From the NCBI RefSeq assembly GCF_006517395.1, contig NZ_VDCY01000005.1, positions 116,523 through 180,522 of the forward strand: a stretch of 64,000 nucleotides of DNA, written 5' to 3'. The DNA is from Terrilactibacillus laevilacticus (lineage in GTDB: Bacteria; Bacillota; Bacilli; Bacillales; Sporolactobacillaceae). The position numbers and the translations under genes are program-made. This document shows positions 54,477-63,940 of this stretch, piece after piece; position 1 is the stretch's first letter; each line of letters starts with the position of its first letter. Under the pieces are notes generated by a model. It made no database searches. It saw only the letters and a program-made list of their open reading frames with translations, and was not told the origin of the DNA.

Positions 54477-55193
54477 TTAAGCCAAATAAGCTTCTTGAAT
54501 TTGACGATTCGTCATGAGTTCTGTGCCCACGCCCTCTAAAACTATTTGACCCGTTTGAATAACATAACCACGGTCCGCTATATGAAGAGCTTGGTAAGCA
54601 TTTTGTTCAACAAGGAGAATACTCATACCCTCATTATTTAATTCCTTTATAATATCAAAGATTTGTTCAACAATAATAGGGGCAAGACCCATGGAAGGTT
54701 CGTCAAGCATGAGAACGTCTGGTTTCATCATCAAAGCGCGACCAATGGCTAACATTTGTTGCTCTCCACCACTCATTGTACCACCCTTTTGATCAAGACG
54801 TTCTTTCAATCTCGGAAAATATTCAAACACTCTTTTCATTCTAGTTTCAATAACTTTCTTATCTTTAATGGAAAAAGCCCCGATCAGCAAATTTTCTTTT
54901 ACTGACAATCTAGGAAAAATACGTCTACCTTCCGGAACGTGAGCAATGCCCACTAAAGACGTTTTATGAGCGGGCAAACTTGTAATATCCTCTCCATTAT
55001 AATGAATGGAACCCTTTTTGGCTTCAACTTGACCACTAATTGTCTTTAAAGTGGTTGATTTACCAGCTCCATTGCTCCCAATTAAAGTCACAATTTCACC
55101 TTTATCAACATATAGGTCAATGCCCTTTAAAGCCTGAATCTTACCATAAAATGTTTCAACATTTTTTAATTCAAGTATATGAGCGCTACCCAT
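54477..55193 (-). CDS. livF: Branched-chain amino-acid ABC transporter ATPase LivF
   Basis: 238-residue ATPase. Walker A LIGSNGAGKSTT, signature MSGGEQQMLAIGRAL, Walker B VLMLDEPSMGLAP. ATG 55193 with AAAGGAG 9 bases upstream, overlapping the livG stop. Last gene of livJHMGF. Confidence 0.94.
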   Translation of the reverse strand: MGSAHILELKNVETFYGKIQALKGIDLYVDKGEIVTLIGSNGAGKSTTLKTISGQVEAKKGSIHYNGEDITSLPAHKTSLVGIAHVPEGRRIFPRLSVKENLLIGAFSIKDKKVIETRMKRVFEYFPRLKERLDQKGGTMSGGEQQMLAIGRALMMKPDVLMLDEPSMGLAPIIVEQIFDIIKELNNEGMSILLVEQNAYQALHIADRGYVIQTGQIVLEGVGTELMTNRQIQEAYLA

Positions 55194-55962
55194 TTGCAAC
55201 AGCTCCTTTCCCTAAATAAGCCTCAATAACCCGTGGGTTATTCCTAATATCATCAGGCTTACCTGATGCGATTTCCTCCCCATGATCCAGAACATAAATA
55301 TAATCAGAAATTTCCATAACTAACTTCATATCATGTTCAATAAGAACAATTGTAATATCAAGTTTTGATCGCATGTCATGAATAAGATCTGTTAATTTTT
55401 TTGTTTCTTTTGGATTCATGCCTGCTGCGGGTTCATCGAGAAGTAAGACTTTAGGTTTCGCTGCGATAGCACGGGCAATCTCTAATCGGCGTTGTGCACC
55501 ATAGGATAGGTTACCTGCACTTTCATTTAATAGGTCTGCTAAACCGACATATTCAAGTAACTGATAAGCTTCTTTTTTTGCATTATCTTCCGCATGTCGA
55601 GTTCTTGGCATTTGAAACAAAGCTCCCACCCAATTACTTTTTAAATGATGGTGCATGCCAACAAGAACGTTGTCTAATACAGTAAGATCGTGAAAAAGTC
55701 GAATATTTTGGAAGGTACGGGCTATACCAAACTTCGTTACTTGGTGTGGTTTAAGACCCACAAGCGATTTTCCATTTAATAATATGTCACCAGAAGTAGG
55801 TTTGTAAACGGCCGTTATCATATTAAAAAACGTTGTTTTTCCCGCCCCGTTAGGTCCAATAACGGCTGTAATCGAATTTTTTTTAATGCTCATATTGATA
55901 TTTGTATTGGCATAAAGACCACCGAATTTTTTTGTTAAATCCGTGACTTCTAATACATTCAT
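55186..55962 (-). CDS. livG: Branched-chain amino-acid ABC transporter ATPase LivG
   Basis: 258-residue ATPase. Walker A VIGPNGAGKTTFF, signature LSYGAQRRLEIARAIA, Walker B VLLLDEPAAGMNP. The conserved ARTFQNIRLFHDLTVLDNVL is diagnostic of LivG. Overlaps livM by 4 bases. Confidence 0.95.
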   Translation of the reverse strand: MNVLEVTDLTKKFGGLYANTNINMSIKKNSITAVIGPNGAGKTTFFNMITAVYKPTSGDILLNGKSLVGLKPHQVTKFGIARTFQNIRLFHDLTVLDNVLVGMHHHLKSNWVGALFQMPRTRHAEDNAKKEAYQLLEYVGLADLLNESAGNLSYGAQRRLEIARAIAAKPKVLLLDEPAAGMNPKETKKLTDLIHDMRSKLDITIVLIEHDMKLVMEISDYIYVLDHGEEIASGKPDDIRNNPRVIEAYLGKGAVANG

Positions 55963-57260
55963 ATCTCCGAACCTCCTGATGCTTTTTTATCGTTTGATAC
56001 TTGAGGCTCCACATACATCGACTTGGTAGTTGATTTTTTCAATTTATTCGCATCATACTTCTGATTCTTTGCAGGTATAAGACCCTTAGGGCGATATAGG
56101 GCAAAGAGAATTAACAGTAATCCAAAAATAAAACGTTGCATTTTTGCAGGTGAGAGGGCATCAGGTACTGAAATAACCCCGTTAGTATTCAATTGGTTCA
56201 GCCAATTCGATACCTCTGTAAGAACCTGTAAGTTCAAAATAGTTACAACGGCTGCACCTAGAATAACCCCTGGAACGCTTCCCATTCCTCCAAGAAGAAC
56301 CATAACGAGAACCGTAGTCGATTCTAATAAGGTAAAACTTGTCGCATCGACATATGTTTGCTTTGCTGCAAAAACAACACCCATCATACCAGAAAAAGAG
56401 GCGCCGATGGCAAAAGCAGTTAATTTGGTTTTAACCAAAGGAATTCCCATCGCTTGCCCTGCAATTTCATTATCACGGATCGCTTTCCAAGCACGACCAA
56501 TTTTAGAATGTTCAAGTCTCGTTACGATATAAATGACAACTAAAAGGATAGCTAGCGCCACGTAATAAAACTGGCTTGCATTGGCTATCACGATACCAAA
56601 GATTTTAGGAGGAGCGATAGATGCAATCCCCATTGATCCGTTTGTGATATTAATCGGATGATCTAAGTTATTAAAGATAATCCGGATAATTTCTCCAAAA
56701 CCTAACGTGACAATAGCTAAATAGTCTCCTTTTACTCGAAGAACCGGAATTCCGAGCAAAATACCAAAGATGGCAGCTACTATTCCCCCAATAAGAATAA
56801 AGATCCAAAAACTTTCCCCTGATAAAGGAAAATGTCCAAAGTGAAGAAACTTGGAAGCTTGTGCACTGGCAAAAATACCATATGTATAGGCACCAACTGC
56901 AAAGAAAGCAATAAAGCCGAGATCAAGTAATCCAGCAAAACCAACCACAATATTCAAACCAAGTGCCATTGCACAGTATATACCAACAAGTGTTGCAACA
57001 TCCATATAGGATTCATATGCTTGCCCCTGACTTGCTGAAAAAGGTATAAGAACAGCTACAATAAGAAGGCCAATAATCCACTTTGCTTTAGTATTAAGTT
57101 TAAGAAAATAGAGTAAAAGAATAGAGAATAGTAACAACAAGAAGGCTACAACGGACTGTTGAGCCAGAATTAAACTCAAACTAGTGACGGCCACATAGAC
57201 GATAAACAAAAGAAGTTGAGCTTTTTTATTTTGTGAAAACAAGTCCACTAATTTTCTCAT
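55959..57260 (-). CDS. livM: Branched-chain amino-acid ABC transporter permease LivM
   Basis: 433-residue permease with about 10 helices. Typical LivM features: GLNIVVGFAGLLDLGFIAFF, RVKGDYLAIVTLGFGEIIRI, WKAIRDNEIAGQAMGIPLVK and VMVLLGGMGSVPGVILGAAV. N-terminal helices 1-3 are extra relative to the core, as in E. coli LivM. Charged C-terminal tail. Follows livH by 10 bases. Confidence 0.95.
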   Translation of the reverse strand: MRKLVDLFSQNKKAQLLLFIVYVAVTSLSLILAQQSVVAFLLLLFSILLLYFLKLNTKAKWIIGLLIVAVLIPFSASQGQAYESYMDVATLVGIYCAMALGLNIVVGFAGLLDLGFIAFFAVGAYTYGIFASAQASKFLHFGHFPLSGESFWIFILIGGIVAAIFGILLGIPVLRVKGDYLAIVTLGFGEIIRIIFNNLDHPINITNGSMGIASIAPPKIFGIVIANASQFYYVALAILLVVIYIVTRLEHSKIGRAWKAIRDNEIAGQAMGIPLVKTKLTAFAIGASFSGMMGVVFAAKQTYVDATSFTLLESTTVLVMVLLGGMGSVPGVILGAAVVTILNLQVLTEVSNWLNQLNTNGVISVPDALSPAKMQRFIFGLLLILFALYRPKGLIPAKNQKYDANKLKKSTTKSMYVEPQVSNDKKASGGSEI

Positions 57261-57270
57261 TATTACTCAC

Positions 57271-58257
57271 CTACACTTTCTCAACGACGGCTTTACCAAA
57301 CAAGCCCTCAGGTTTAAAAATCAATACAGCAATTAAAATGGCGAATGCAAAAATATCTTTATATTCTGCTCCAAAAGCACCATGTGTTAAAGTCGAGAGA
57401 TTGGCTGCAGCAAACATTTCGAGAAATCCAATAAGTAAGCCCCCAACCATAGCTCCACGAATATTACCAATTCCACCTAAGACGGCAGCTGTAAATGCCT
57501 TTATTCCCAGAATAAAACCAATATACGGGTCAATCGTTCCATATTGAATCATAAACAGCACACCTGTTGCACCACCAAGAGCTGATCCTACAAAAAAAGT
57601 AACAGAAATAACCTTATTTACATTAATAGACATGAGTGATGCCGTTTCACGATCTTGAGCTACCGCACGCATTGCCATACCCCATTTTGTTCGGTTCACG
57701 AAAAAATCTAATGCGACCAACATAATAATAGCTACTATTAATACAACAAGAAACGAGCTTTTAAACAAAGCATCACCAAATTGAGGTAAAATAGCTGATG
57801 TTTTTAGATGAATTTTATCATTAAAAAGGGATGGAGCAGAAACAATATAGTTTCCGGTTTTTAATTCTGCAATAAAACGAACGATATCTTGCAATAAAAA
57901 AGAAACACCAATCGCTGTAATTAATGTTATTAGTTTAGGAGCACTTCTTAGAGGACGATAAGCGACCCTTTCAATTCCCATCCCTAAAAATCCGGTTGCA
58001 AGGCTTGCTATAACGATAATGATAATAAAAGCTAAAATAGCAGGTACAGAGGACAAGAACCCTACACTAGATAAAATTAATAAAACTGTTGTACCAATAA
58101 AAGCTCCAGACATAAAGATTTCACCGTGAGCAAAGTTAATCAATTCAAGGATTCCATATACCATGGTGTATCCTATGGCCACAACCGCATATACAACCCC
58201 TAAAGTAAGACCATCGACAATGACTTGCGGCAATGTTTGAATAATATGTGCTAGCAT
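57271..58257 (-). CDS. livH: Branched-chain amino-acid ABC transporter permease LivH
   Basis: 328-residue permease, about 8 helices. GIVYGILELINFAHGE-type motif here as MVYGILELINFAHGEIFMSG; MRAVAQDRETASLMSINVNK; AFTAAVLGGIGNIRGAMVGG. Heterodimer partner of LivM. Separated from livJ by an 88-base gap containing a hairpin. Confidence 0.95.
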   Translation of the reverse strand: MLAHIIQTLPQVIVDGLTLGVVYAVVAIGYTMVYGILELINFAHGEIFMSGAFIGTTVLLILSSVGFLSSVPAILAFIIIIVIASLATGFLGMGIERVAYRPLRSAPKLITLITAIGVSFLLQDIVRFIAELKTGNYIVSAPSLFNDKIHLKTSAILPQFGDALFKSSFLVVLIVAIIMLVALDFFVNRTKWGMAMRAVAQDRETASLMSINVNKVISVTFFVGSALGGATGVLFMIQYGTIDPYIGFILGIKAFTAAVLGGIGNIRGAMVGGLLIGFLEMFAAANLSTLTHGAFGAEYKDIFAFAILIAVLIFKPEGLFGKAVVEKV

Positions 58258-58289
58258 TTCTTCACCACTTTCCTTACTCTATAGTCTTT

Positions 58290-58333
58290 TAAAATACTAA
58301 AAGGGTACGGGTTACATGACCATACCCTTTTAG
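58290..58333 (-). terminator. Hairpin between livJ and livH (partial terminator)
   Basis: CTAAAAGGGTATGG / CCGTACCCTTTTAG stem followed by TATTTT on the minus strand. Such hairpins usually let the binding-protein gene be made in excess of the membrane parts. Confidence 0.75.
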
Positions 58334-58345
58334 CAAATATAATTT

Positions 58346-59536
58346 TTATTTACTGATGGCTTTTTGTTGCACTGCAGGGTATGCAGCTTTGTCAAATTTA
58401 AAGATGTAGACCTTAGCGAATTTGTTATCGCCTTTATTGTCAAATCCAACTTTGTTGATAATACCTTGATAATCTTGAATTGCTCTTACAGCTTGACTAA
58501 CAGCTTCTCGAGTAGGAAGTTTACCATTGTTTTTGTCGATAGCAGACATAATGGCTTTAAGAAGTACACCTGTCGCATCGTATCCATAAGAAGAATAGGA
58601 CTCTACACCCTTACCGAATTTAGCCTTGTACGCATCGACAAATTTCTTACCTGCTGCTACTTTTGTTACATCACCAGCAACAGAAGTGAGATAAACGTTT
58701 TTCACAGAGTCCCCAGCAATTTGAACAGTAGAAGAAGAATCTAGACCGTCGCCACCCATGATTGGAATATCTAGACCTTTATCACGAGCTTGTTTGATGA
58801 TTAACCCACCTTCAGCATAAACGCCGCCAAAGTAAATTAGATCTGGTTTTTTAGAAGCTGCTTGGCTAATAACACCATTAAAGTCTTTTTCGCCAACTGT
58901 TATACCTTCATAGCCAATAATATCGGCACCAAGTTTTTTGGCTGCATCTCTAAATGCTTCTGCAAGACCTGAACCGTAAGCTGTTTTATCTTGAATAACA
59001 AAGATTTTTTTTGCTTTTAGCGTATTTACTGCAAAGTCGGCACCGGCTGGTCCTTGAAAGTCGTCACGTGCACATACACGGTTAACTACTTTTAAACCAC
59101 GATCTGTAACATCAGTAGCAGTTGCAGCAGGAGAAATCATCGCTAATTGATTTTTTTCATAGATTTCTGACGAAGGGATGGTTACACCAGAGTTCAAGTG
59201 TCCAATAACACCAAGAATGGATTTATCTGATCCAATTTGTTGAGCATTTGATACACCTTTTTTAGGATCAGCTTGGTCATCATAAGGTACGAGCTGCAAA
59301 TCAAAGCCTTTTTTTGCAAAAGCTTTCTTTTGATCTGAAATAGCTAATTGTGCTCCAAGCTTGATTGCCTCACCTAATGTTGCACTACCACCTGACAATG
59401 GTGATTGTGTTGCAATTTTAATAACTTGTTTTCCACCAGATCCTGAAGAGCCACCTTTAGAAGATGAACATCCACTAATGATTCCAAATGCTAATGCAGC
59501 AGTGGCAATTAAAGATACAACCTTTTTAGATTTCAT
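58346..59536 (-). CDS. livJ: Branched-chain amino-acid ABC transporter substrate-binding lipoprotein
   Basis: 396-residue Leu/Ile/Val-type periplasmic-fold binding protein anchored as a lipoprotein: signal MKSKKVVSLIATAALAFG with lipobox IISGC (Cys23) followed by a Ser/Gly linker. Family motifs: IKIATQSPLSGGSATLGEAI, DKTAYGSGLAEAFRDAAKKL, SSYGYDATGVLLKA. First gene of the operon. The 457-base leader holds only a weak CodY-like match. Confidence 0.94.
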   Translation of the reverse strand: MKSKKVVSLIATAALAFGIISGCSSSKGGSSGSGGKQVIKIATQSPLSGGSATLGEAIKLGAQLAISDQKKAFAKKGFDLQLVPYDDQADPKKGVSNAQQIGSDKSILGVIGHLNSGVTIPSSEIYEKNQLAMISPAATATDVTDRGLKVVNRVCARDDFQGPAGADFAVNTLKAKKIFVIQDKTAYGSGLAEAFRDAAKKLGADIIGYEGITVGEKDFNGVISQAASKKPDLIYFGGVYAEGGLIIKQARDKGLDIPIMGGDGLDSSSTVQIAGDSVKNVYLTSVAGDVTKVAAGKKFVDAYKAKFGKGVESYSSYGYDATGVLLKAIMSAIDKNNGKLPTREAVSQAVRAIQDYQGIINKVGFDNKGDNKFAKVYIFKFDKAAYPAVQQKAISK

Positions 59537-59844
59537 GTTGAACCCCCTTATTATTTTAATTATTGCTGTAATCTAAAGAATTAGAAAATTATGTATCCTC
59601 CAATCCCCCCTACTAAGAAAAGCAAAATAGGACTTTTTCTCTAAAAAAAGAGCGCTCTTTTGTTATGATTATAGTCAGTAATACAAGACATGTCATTTAT
59701 AGTGTTAGGTTTTCTGACATACTTTTTTCAAAATTATCTGCATAATATGTCCTTTCAGCAATAAAAAAAACATAGAAAAATGGCCATATTTGTTGAAACT
59801 TCTCTATAGTTATTATCTTGTTCTATCTTATAAAAGCTTATAAA
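59537..59844 (-). other. Leader of the liv operon
   Basis: No T-box or riboswitch recognised. ACTTTTTTCAAAATT (59721-59735) matches the CodY consensus AATTTTCWGAAAATT at 12 of 15; CodY control of branched-chain amino-acid uptake would make sense but the match is weak. Confidence 0.35.
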
Positions 59845-59890
59845 AAGGGAGTTCAATTCATGACTTAAGTCATGAATTGAACTCCCTTAA
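59845..59890. terminator. Strong terminator downstream of the SDR gene
   Basis: Perfect 20-bp stem (AAGGGAGTTCAATTCATGAC and its complement) around TTAA, followed by TTTTTAT on the minus strand and by A/T runs on the plus strand. Confidence 0.9.
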
Positions 59891-59993
59891 AAAAATTTTG
59901 TTGTCGATTATAAATAAAATAAGATTGAGTAAAAATAACCATTACTATTTAATGATTAGTTCAAAGTTAATCTGCGAAATATGTCATTGTATA

Positions 59994-60791
59994 TCATTTT
60001 TTATCTAGTAATTTACCTGCAAATTTTTCAGATATACCAGGAAAACATTGATATAACCAAGTGCCTAACGCTAATAAACGGGGCATATCGACTTCACGTT
60101 TTCGCTTTTCAATAGCTAAAATCACTTGATGTGCCACCTTGGCTGGTTCTAGCAAAAATCGTTCAATATTTTTCACATATTCACCAGATGGATCAGCTGT
60201 TCTAAAAAAAGGTGTGCGAATCGGCCCTGGATTAATGGCTGTGACATTTATACCTGTTCCCTTTAGTTCCATACGTATGGCATTCGTTAAGCCTAAAACT
60301 GCATGTTTACTAGCAGCATAAGCTGCAGATTTTGGAGTAGCTACCTTACCCGCAATAGAAGCAATATTCACGATATGTCCTTCTTTTTGTTTCATCATGT
60401 AAGGAATAACTGATTGAGAACAAGCCATTAAACCAAATACGTTGACGTTAAACATTTTCTTTATACTCTCAATTGACGAATCTAAAAAATAATCAAATGT
60501 TCCATAACCCGCATTATTAATTAAGATATCGATTCGTTGGTATTTTTTTATAATCATGTTAAAAACTTTTTCAACTTCTTCTAAAATACTAACATCTAAT
60601 ATATAGTAATCGGCCTCACCTTGATACTGACTGATTATTTCTTTTTTTAGTGTTTCAAGTTTAGATTGACTACGAGCAATAAGGATAGGGTAGGCTCCTT
60701 TTTGTGCAAGTTGAATAGCCATTTCTCTTCCTATCCCGCTTGATGCTCCTGTAATTACAACGACTTTACCCTCAAACAGTCTTTGAGACAT
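59994..60791 (-). CDS. yqjQ: Short-chain dehydrogenase/reductase (YqjQ-like)
   Basis: 265-residue classical SDR. Cofactor motif TGASSGIG, NNAG (DILINNAGYG), catalytic Ser (IVNIASIAGKVA) and Y-x-x-x-K (YAASKHAVLG). ATG 60791 has AAGGTGG 8 bases upstream; a GTG at 60803 overlaps it. Resembles B. subtilis YqjQ, which also lies near coaA and a polY gene. Substrate unknown. Confidence 0.82.
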   Translation of the reverse strand: MSQRLFEGKVVVITGASSGIGREMAIQLAQKGAYPILIARSQSKLETLKKEIISQYQGEADYYILDVSILEEVEKVFNMIIKKYQRIDILINNAGYGTFDYFLDSSIESIKKMFNVNVFGLMACSQSVIPYMMKQKEGHIVNIASIAGKVATPKSAAYAASKHAVLGLTNAIRMELKGTGINVTAINPGPIRTPFFRTADPSGEYVKNIERFLLEPAKVAHQVILAIEKRKREVDMPRLLALGTWLYQCFPGISEKFAGKLLDKK

Positions 60792-60930
60792 ATTTTTTTC
60801 CACCTTATAATAAATTTAGTTTATGCCTGTTCATCCGCAATTTTTTATAGGTCTAGCCTCATTTTCATCTTTGATTTCTTGATTTTATATTGCTAACCTT
60901 AACTGGCAACCATCCCACTTGTTCTATAAG

Positions 60931-61206
60931 AGGTTGCTTGAAAAAGTCACCAAATGATAAGTTCGATCTCGGCGCCCGCTTGTTTTTCCAGTCCTCATGT
61001 AGTGGTATATAAGAGGATCTCTAGTTAAAATTACTCAACGTGTGGCTGGCGCCTGAATATACCACATCTTGTGGATGCCGGTCCAAAAAAACTGGCGCCG
61101 CTTTTAGTCTCCGACGCCCAGGGACGGGCTAGTACTGGCGTTTCTTGCAGGATGCCAGCGTACTTAGGCAGTAACCCTTTTCATTTGTCACCTTTTTGAA
61201 CACGCT
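60931..61206 (+). repeat. Family A repeat, copy A14 (long form)
   Basis: 276 bp, plus orientation. Exact CTATAAG at 60924-60930 and 61207-61213. The right flank is also the left flank of A15. Confidence 0.94.
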
Positions 61207-61213
61207 CTATAAG

Positions 61214-61365
61214 AGGTTGTTCAAAAAGTCACCAAATGATAACTTGCGAATCTCGGCGCCCGCTTGTTTTTCCAGTCCTCATGTAGTAAAAACCTACATT
61301 CCGGTCTTCAAAACGGCTCCGCCTTGATCTTCTTGCTTCTAATTTGCTTCCTTTTTGAACACGCA
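61214..61365 (+). repeat. Family A repeat, copy A15 (short form)
   Basis: 152 bp, plus orientation, in direct tandem with A14, separated only by CTATAAG. Right flank CTATAAA (61366-61372). Confidence 0.94.
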
Positions 61366-61460
61366 CTATAAATAAAAATATCATAAAAGAATGCAATAAA
61401 AGAGTCTTGAATTTGGAATGTTATATGCATGTATATTGATTTCTAATTGAGGTGTCTATC

Positions 61461-62222
61461 TTGTCCATTTCTATTATTGCTCACCGCGGTTATAGCAGCA
61501 AATACCCAGAGAATACCATGCTCGCTTTTAAAGCGGCTCAAAAAGCAGGGGCTGACGGCATTGAAACAGATGTCCAGCTTTCAAAGGACGGAGTTCCTGT
61601 ACTTATTCATGATGAAACATTAAATCGCGTTGCAAAAGTCAATGGTTATGTTAAAGACTTTACATTAAAAGAATTAATTGAGATTAACGTTGGAAAAGGA
61701 TTTGGTTGGAGAATACGTAAAGCTTTTATTCCTACATTGGAGGAATTGCTGGCTTGGATCGCAAAAACAAACCTATCTCTCAATATTGAACTAAAAAACA
61801 GCCAATTTCCATATGAAAGTATGGAAGCAAAAGTCATAAAAATGGTACATCATTATAAAATTGCCGATCGAACCATTTATTCCTCTTTTAATCACGAGAG
61901 TCTATTAAAAATTAACAAAATTGATTCGAATGCTGAAACAGCGCCGTTATGCAAAAAATTAAAAACATGCTCTTGGCAGTATATTAAAACATTAGGCGCC
62001 TCTGGAGTTCACCCTAACTATAAATACCTGAATAAAAATGACGTTAAAGAGATGCAGAAACAAAATATCAAAGTTAGGCCTTATACAGTCAATCAAAAGA
62101 TGGCGATAAAACGACTCATACATTGGAATATTGATGGTATCATTACTGATCAGCCCCGCAAAGCAAAACGCTATGTTTATGAAGAATTAAAATTAAAAAG
62201 TAAGTCTTATGATAAAAAATAA
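61461..62222 (+). CDS. Glycerophosphodiester phosphodiesterase (GlpQ/UgpQ, cytosolic)
   Basis: 253-residue TIM-barrel phosphodiesterase without signal peptide. Start TTG 61461 with GAGGTG 6 bases upstream. Catalytic HRGYSSKYPENTMLAFKAA, GADGIETDVQLSKDGVPVLI H-D-E, Glu-x-Lys (LNIELKN). It releases glycerol 3-phosphate from glycerophosphodiesters. C-terminus is basic. Confidence 0.9.
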   Translation: MSISIIAHRGYSSKYPENTMLAFKAAQKAGADGIETDVQLSKDGVPVLIHDETLNRVAKVNGYVKDFTLKELIEINVGKGFGWRIRKAFIPTLEELLAWIAKTNLSLNIELKNSQFPYESMEAKVIKMVHHYKIADRTIYSSFNHESLLKINKIDSNAETAPLCKKLKTCSWQYIKTLGASGVHPNYKYLNKNDVKEMQKQNIKVRPYTVNQKMAIKRLIHWNIDGIITDQPRKAKRYVYEELKLKSKSYDKK

Positions 62223-62229
62223 AAAATAA

Positions 62230-62268
62230 AAAAACGAGAGAACTTCACAAAATAAGTTCTCTCGTTTT
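62230..62268 (+). terminator. Terminator of the GDPD gene
   Basis: AAAACGAGAGAACTT / AAGTTCTCTCGTTTT perfect 15-bp stem with T-run. Confidence 0.92.
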
Positions 62269-62540
62269 TTAATACGTTTTTTAGGTTTAGCATGTCAATA
62301 CCGAATTTTAGATCATAATCCTTTCCAGGACAAAAGTTGCTTTAACACAACCTTTACCTTAAAGACCAAATAATAGTCAATACAATCGCATCATTCCCAC
62401 ATTATGGAATTTTATAAGGACTATTTATTCGTGTAGAAGGTTTTATTATACCGCATTAGATACAAAAATAAAACTAAAAACAAAAAAATTAACTAAATTA
62501 ACAAAAGAGTAAGAAAACAATTTCATTTTTTTAAAAATAA

Positions 62541-62571
62541 CGTTACTTTTACTGACATAGTATGTTATAAT
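62541..62571 (+). promoter_or_regulatory. Candidate amt promoter with TnrA/GlnR-like site
   Basis: TGTTATAAT (62563-62571) is an extended -10. Upstream CGTTACTTTTACTGACA (62541-62557) matches TGTNA-N7-TNACA with one mismatch when read on the minus strand. Its position, over the -35, is unusual for TnrA activation. Confidence 0.35.
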
Positions 62572-62602
62572 TTCTTCAATAAAGAGAGAGGAGCTATAAT
62601 TA

Positions 62603-63892
62603 ATGAATGATATTAAATTTATGTTGGATTCTTTATGGGTCATCATTGCTGCCATTTTAGTTATTGGTATGCAAATGGGATTTGCTTTACTTGAAACGGG
62701 CTCGATTCGTGCAAAAAATGCCGGACACGTTGCAGGTAAACAAATTCTAAGTTTTGCTATTGCTTCACTGGCTTTCTGGGCCTTTGGTTTTGCCATTACT
62801 TTCGGTAACGGAAATGGATTCTTCGGAGTTCATGGATGGTTCTTAGGTAGTGAAAAAGTATTTGACTCAGTTTCTTGGATGAATATTCCATTATCAATCA
62901 AATTTTTATTCCAACTTTCTTTTGCAGCTGTATCTTTAGCTATTGCTTGGGGCGGCTTTGCAGAACGCGCAAAATTAGTGGTCTACTTTATTTTCGGCAT
63001 TTTGTTTACTGTACTTATTTATCCTGTCGTAGGTCACTGGGTTTGGGGTGGCGGTTGGCTTGCCAAAATGGGTATGCAAGATTTTGCAGGTTCAACAGTT
63101 GTACACTTACAAGGCGCTATTGCTGCTTTAATCGCAACAATTTTATTAGGCCCACGTATTGGTAAATTTAATAAAGATGGTTCACCAAATACGATTGGTG
63201 GTCACAACATGGTTTACACAGTCATGGGTGGTTTTATCCTCTGGCTTGGATGGTTTGGATTTAACGCTGGTAGTACAGGTGGAACAGCTGATGGATTCTT
63301 TGGTTATGTTGCTTTAACAACTAACTTGGCTGCTGCTGCAGGTGCTATCGCTGCTCTTCTTACTGCAATGGCAATGTCAAGAAAAGCTGACATTGGGGCA
63401 ATGGTCAATGGTGTTCTAGCTGCTCTTGTAGCCATCACAGCGTCTTGTGCGTTTGTTGCTCCTTGGGCTGCAGTCGTCATCGGTGCTGTTGCAGGATCTG
63501 TGACTTATTGGACTTCAGTTTACTTCGAGAAAAAAGGGATCGACGATCCAATTTATGCCTTCTCAGTTCATGGTATTGCGGGCGTTATTGGTACACTTTC
63601 AACAGGTTTCTTTGCTACAAAAGAATTAGCTGTTGTAGGTAAACCTGGTCTATTCTACGGCGGCGGACTTCACCAACTTGGTGTTCAAGCTTTAGGTGTT
63701 GTTACTGCAGCAGTTTATGTAGCTATCATATCCTTCATTGTTCTTGCTATTCTTAAAGCAACAGTTGGTCTTCGTGTGAAAGCTGAAGATGAAATTGCTG
63801 GACTCGATATTGCTGAACATGGAGCTTATGGTTACCCAGAAACTTTTGAATCTGAAAAAAAACCAAATCAAAATCAAAATAAAGCACTATAA
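62603..63892 (+). CDS. amt: Ammonium transporter AmtB/NrgA
   Basis: 429-residue channel with 11 helices. Phe gate and twin-His pore fit FDFAGSTVVHL-type motif here as MQDFAGSTVVHLQGAIAALI, and FSVHGIAGVIGTLSTG; ALLETGSIRAKNAGHVAGKQ near the N-terminus and WLGWFGFNAGSTG in the middle. AGAGAGGAG ribosome site. The glnK/nrgB gene that often follows is not within the last 100 bases of the window. Confidence 0.95.
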   Translation: MNDIKFMLDSLWVIIAAILVIGMQMGFALLETGSIRAKNAGHVAGKQILSFAIASLAFWAFGFAITFGNGNGFFGVHGWFLGSEKVFDSVSWMNIPLSIKFLFQLSFAAVSLAIAWGGFAERAKLVVYFIFGILFTVLIYPVVGHWVWGGGWLAKMGMQDFAGSTVVHLQGAIAALIATILLGPRIGKFNKDGSPNTIGGHNMVYTVMGGFILWLGWFGFNAGSTGGTADGFFGYVALTTNLAAAAGAIAALLTAMAMSRKADIGAMVNGVLAALVAITASCAFVAPWAAVVIGAVAGSVTYWTSVYFEKKGIDDPIYAFSVHGIAGVIGTLSTGFFATKELAVVGKPGLFYGGGLHQLGVQALGVVTAAVYVAIISFIVLAILKATVGLRVKAEDEIAGLDIAEHGAYGYPETFESEKKPNQNQNKAL

Positions 63893-63913
63893 TTCCTTAT
63901 AAAATTTAATCAT

Positions 63914-63940
63914 AACCACCCTTCCAAAGGGTGGTTTGCT
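63914..63940 (+). terminator. Terminator of amt
   Basis: AACCACCCTT / AAGGGTGGTT stem followed by TGCTCT. A second stem GCCAGCG / CGCTGGC with CTTTC tail lies at 63966-63990 near the window edge. Confidence 0.8.

Noticed and set aside
59721..59735. CodY operator for the liv operon
   Set aside because: Three mismatches to the consensus in an AT-rich leader; too weak to list as a site.
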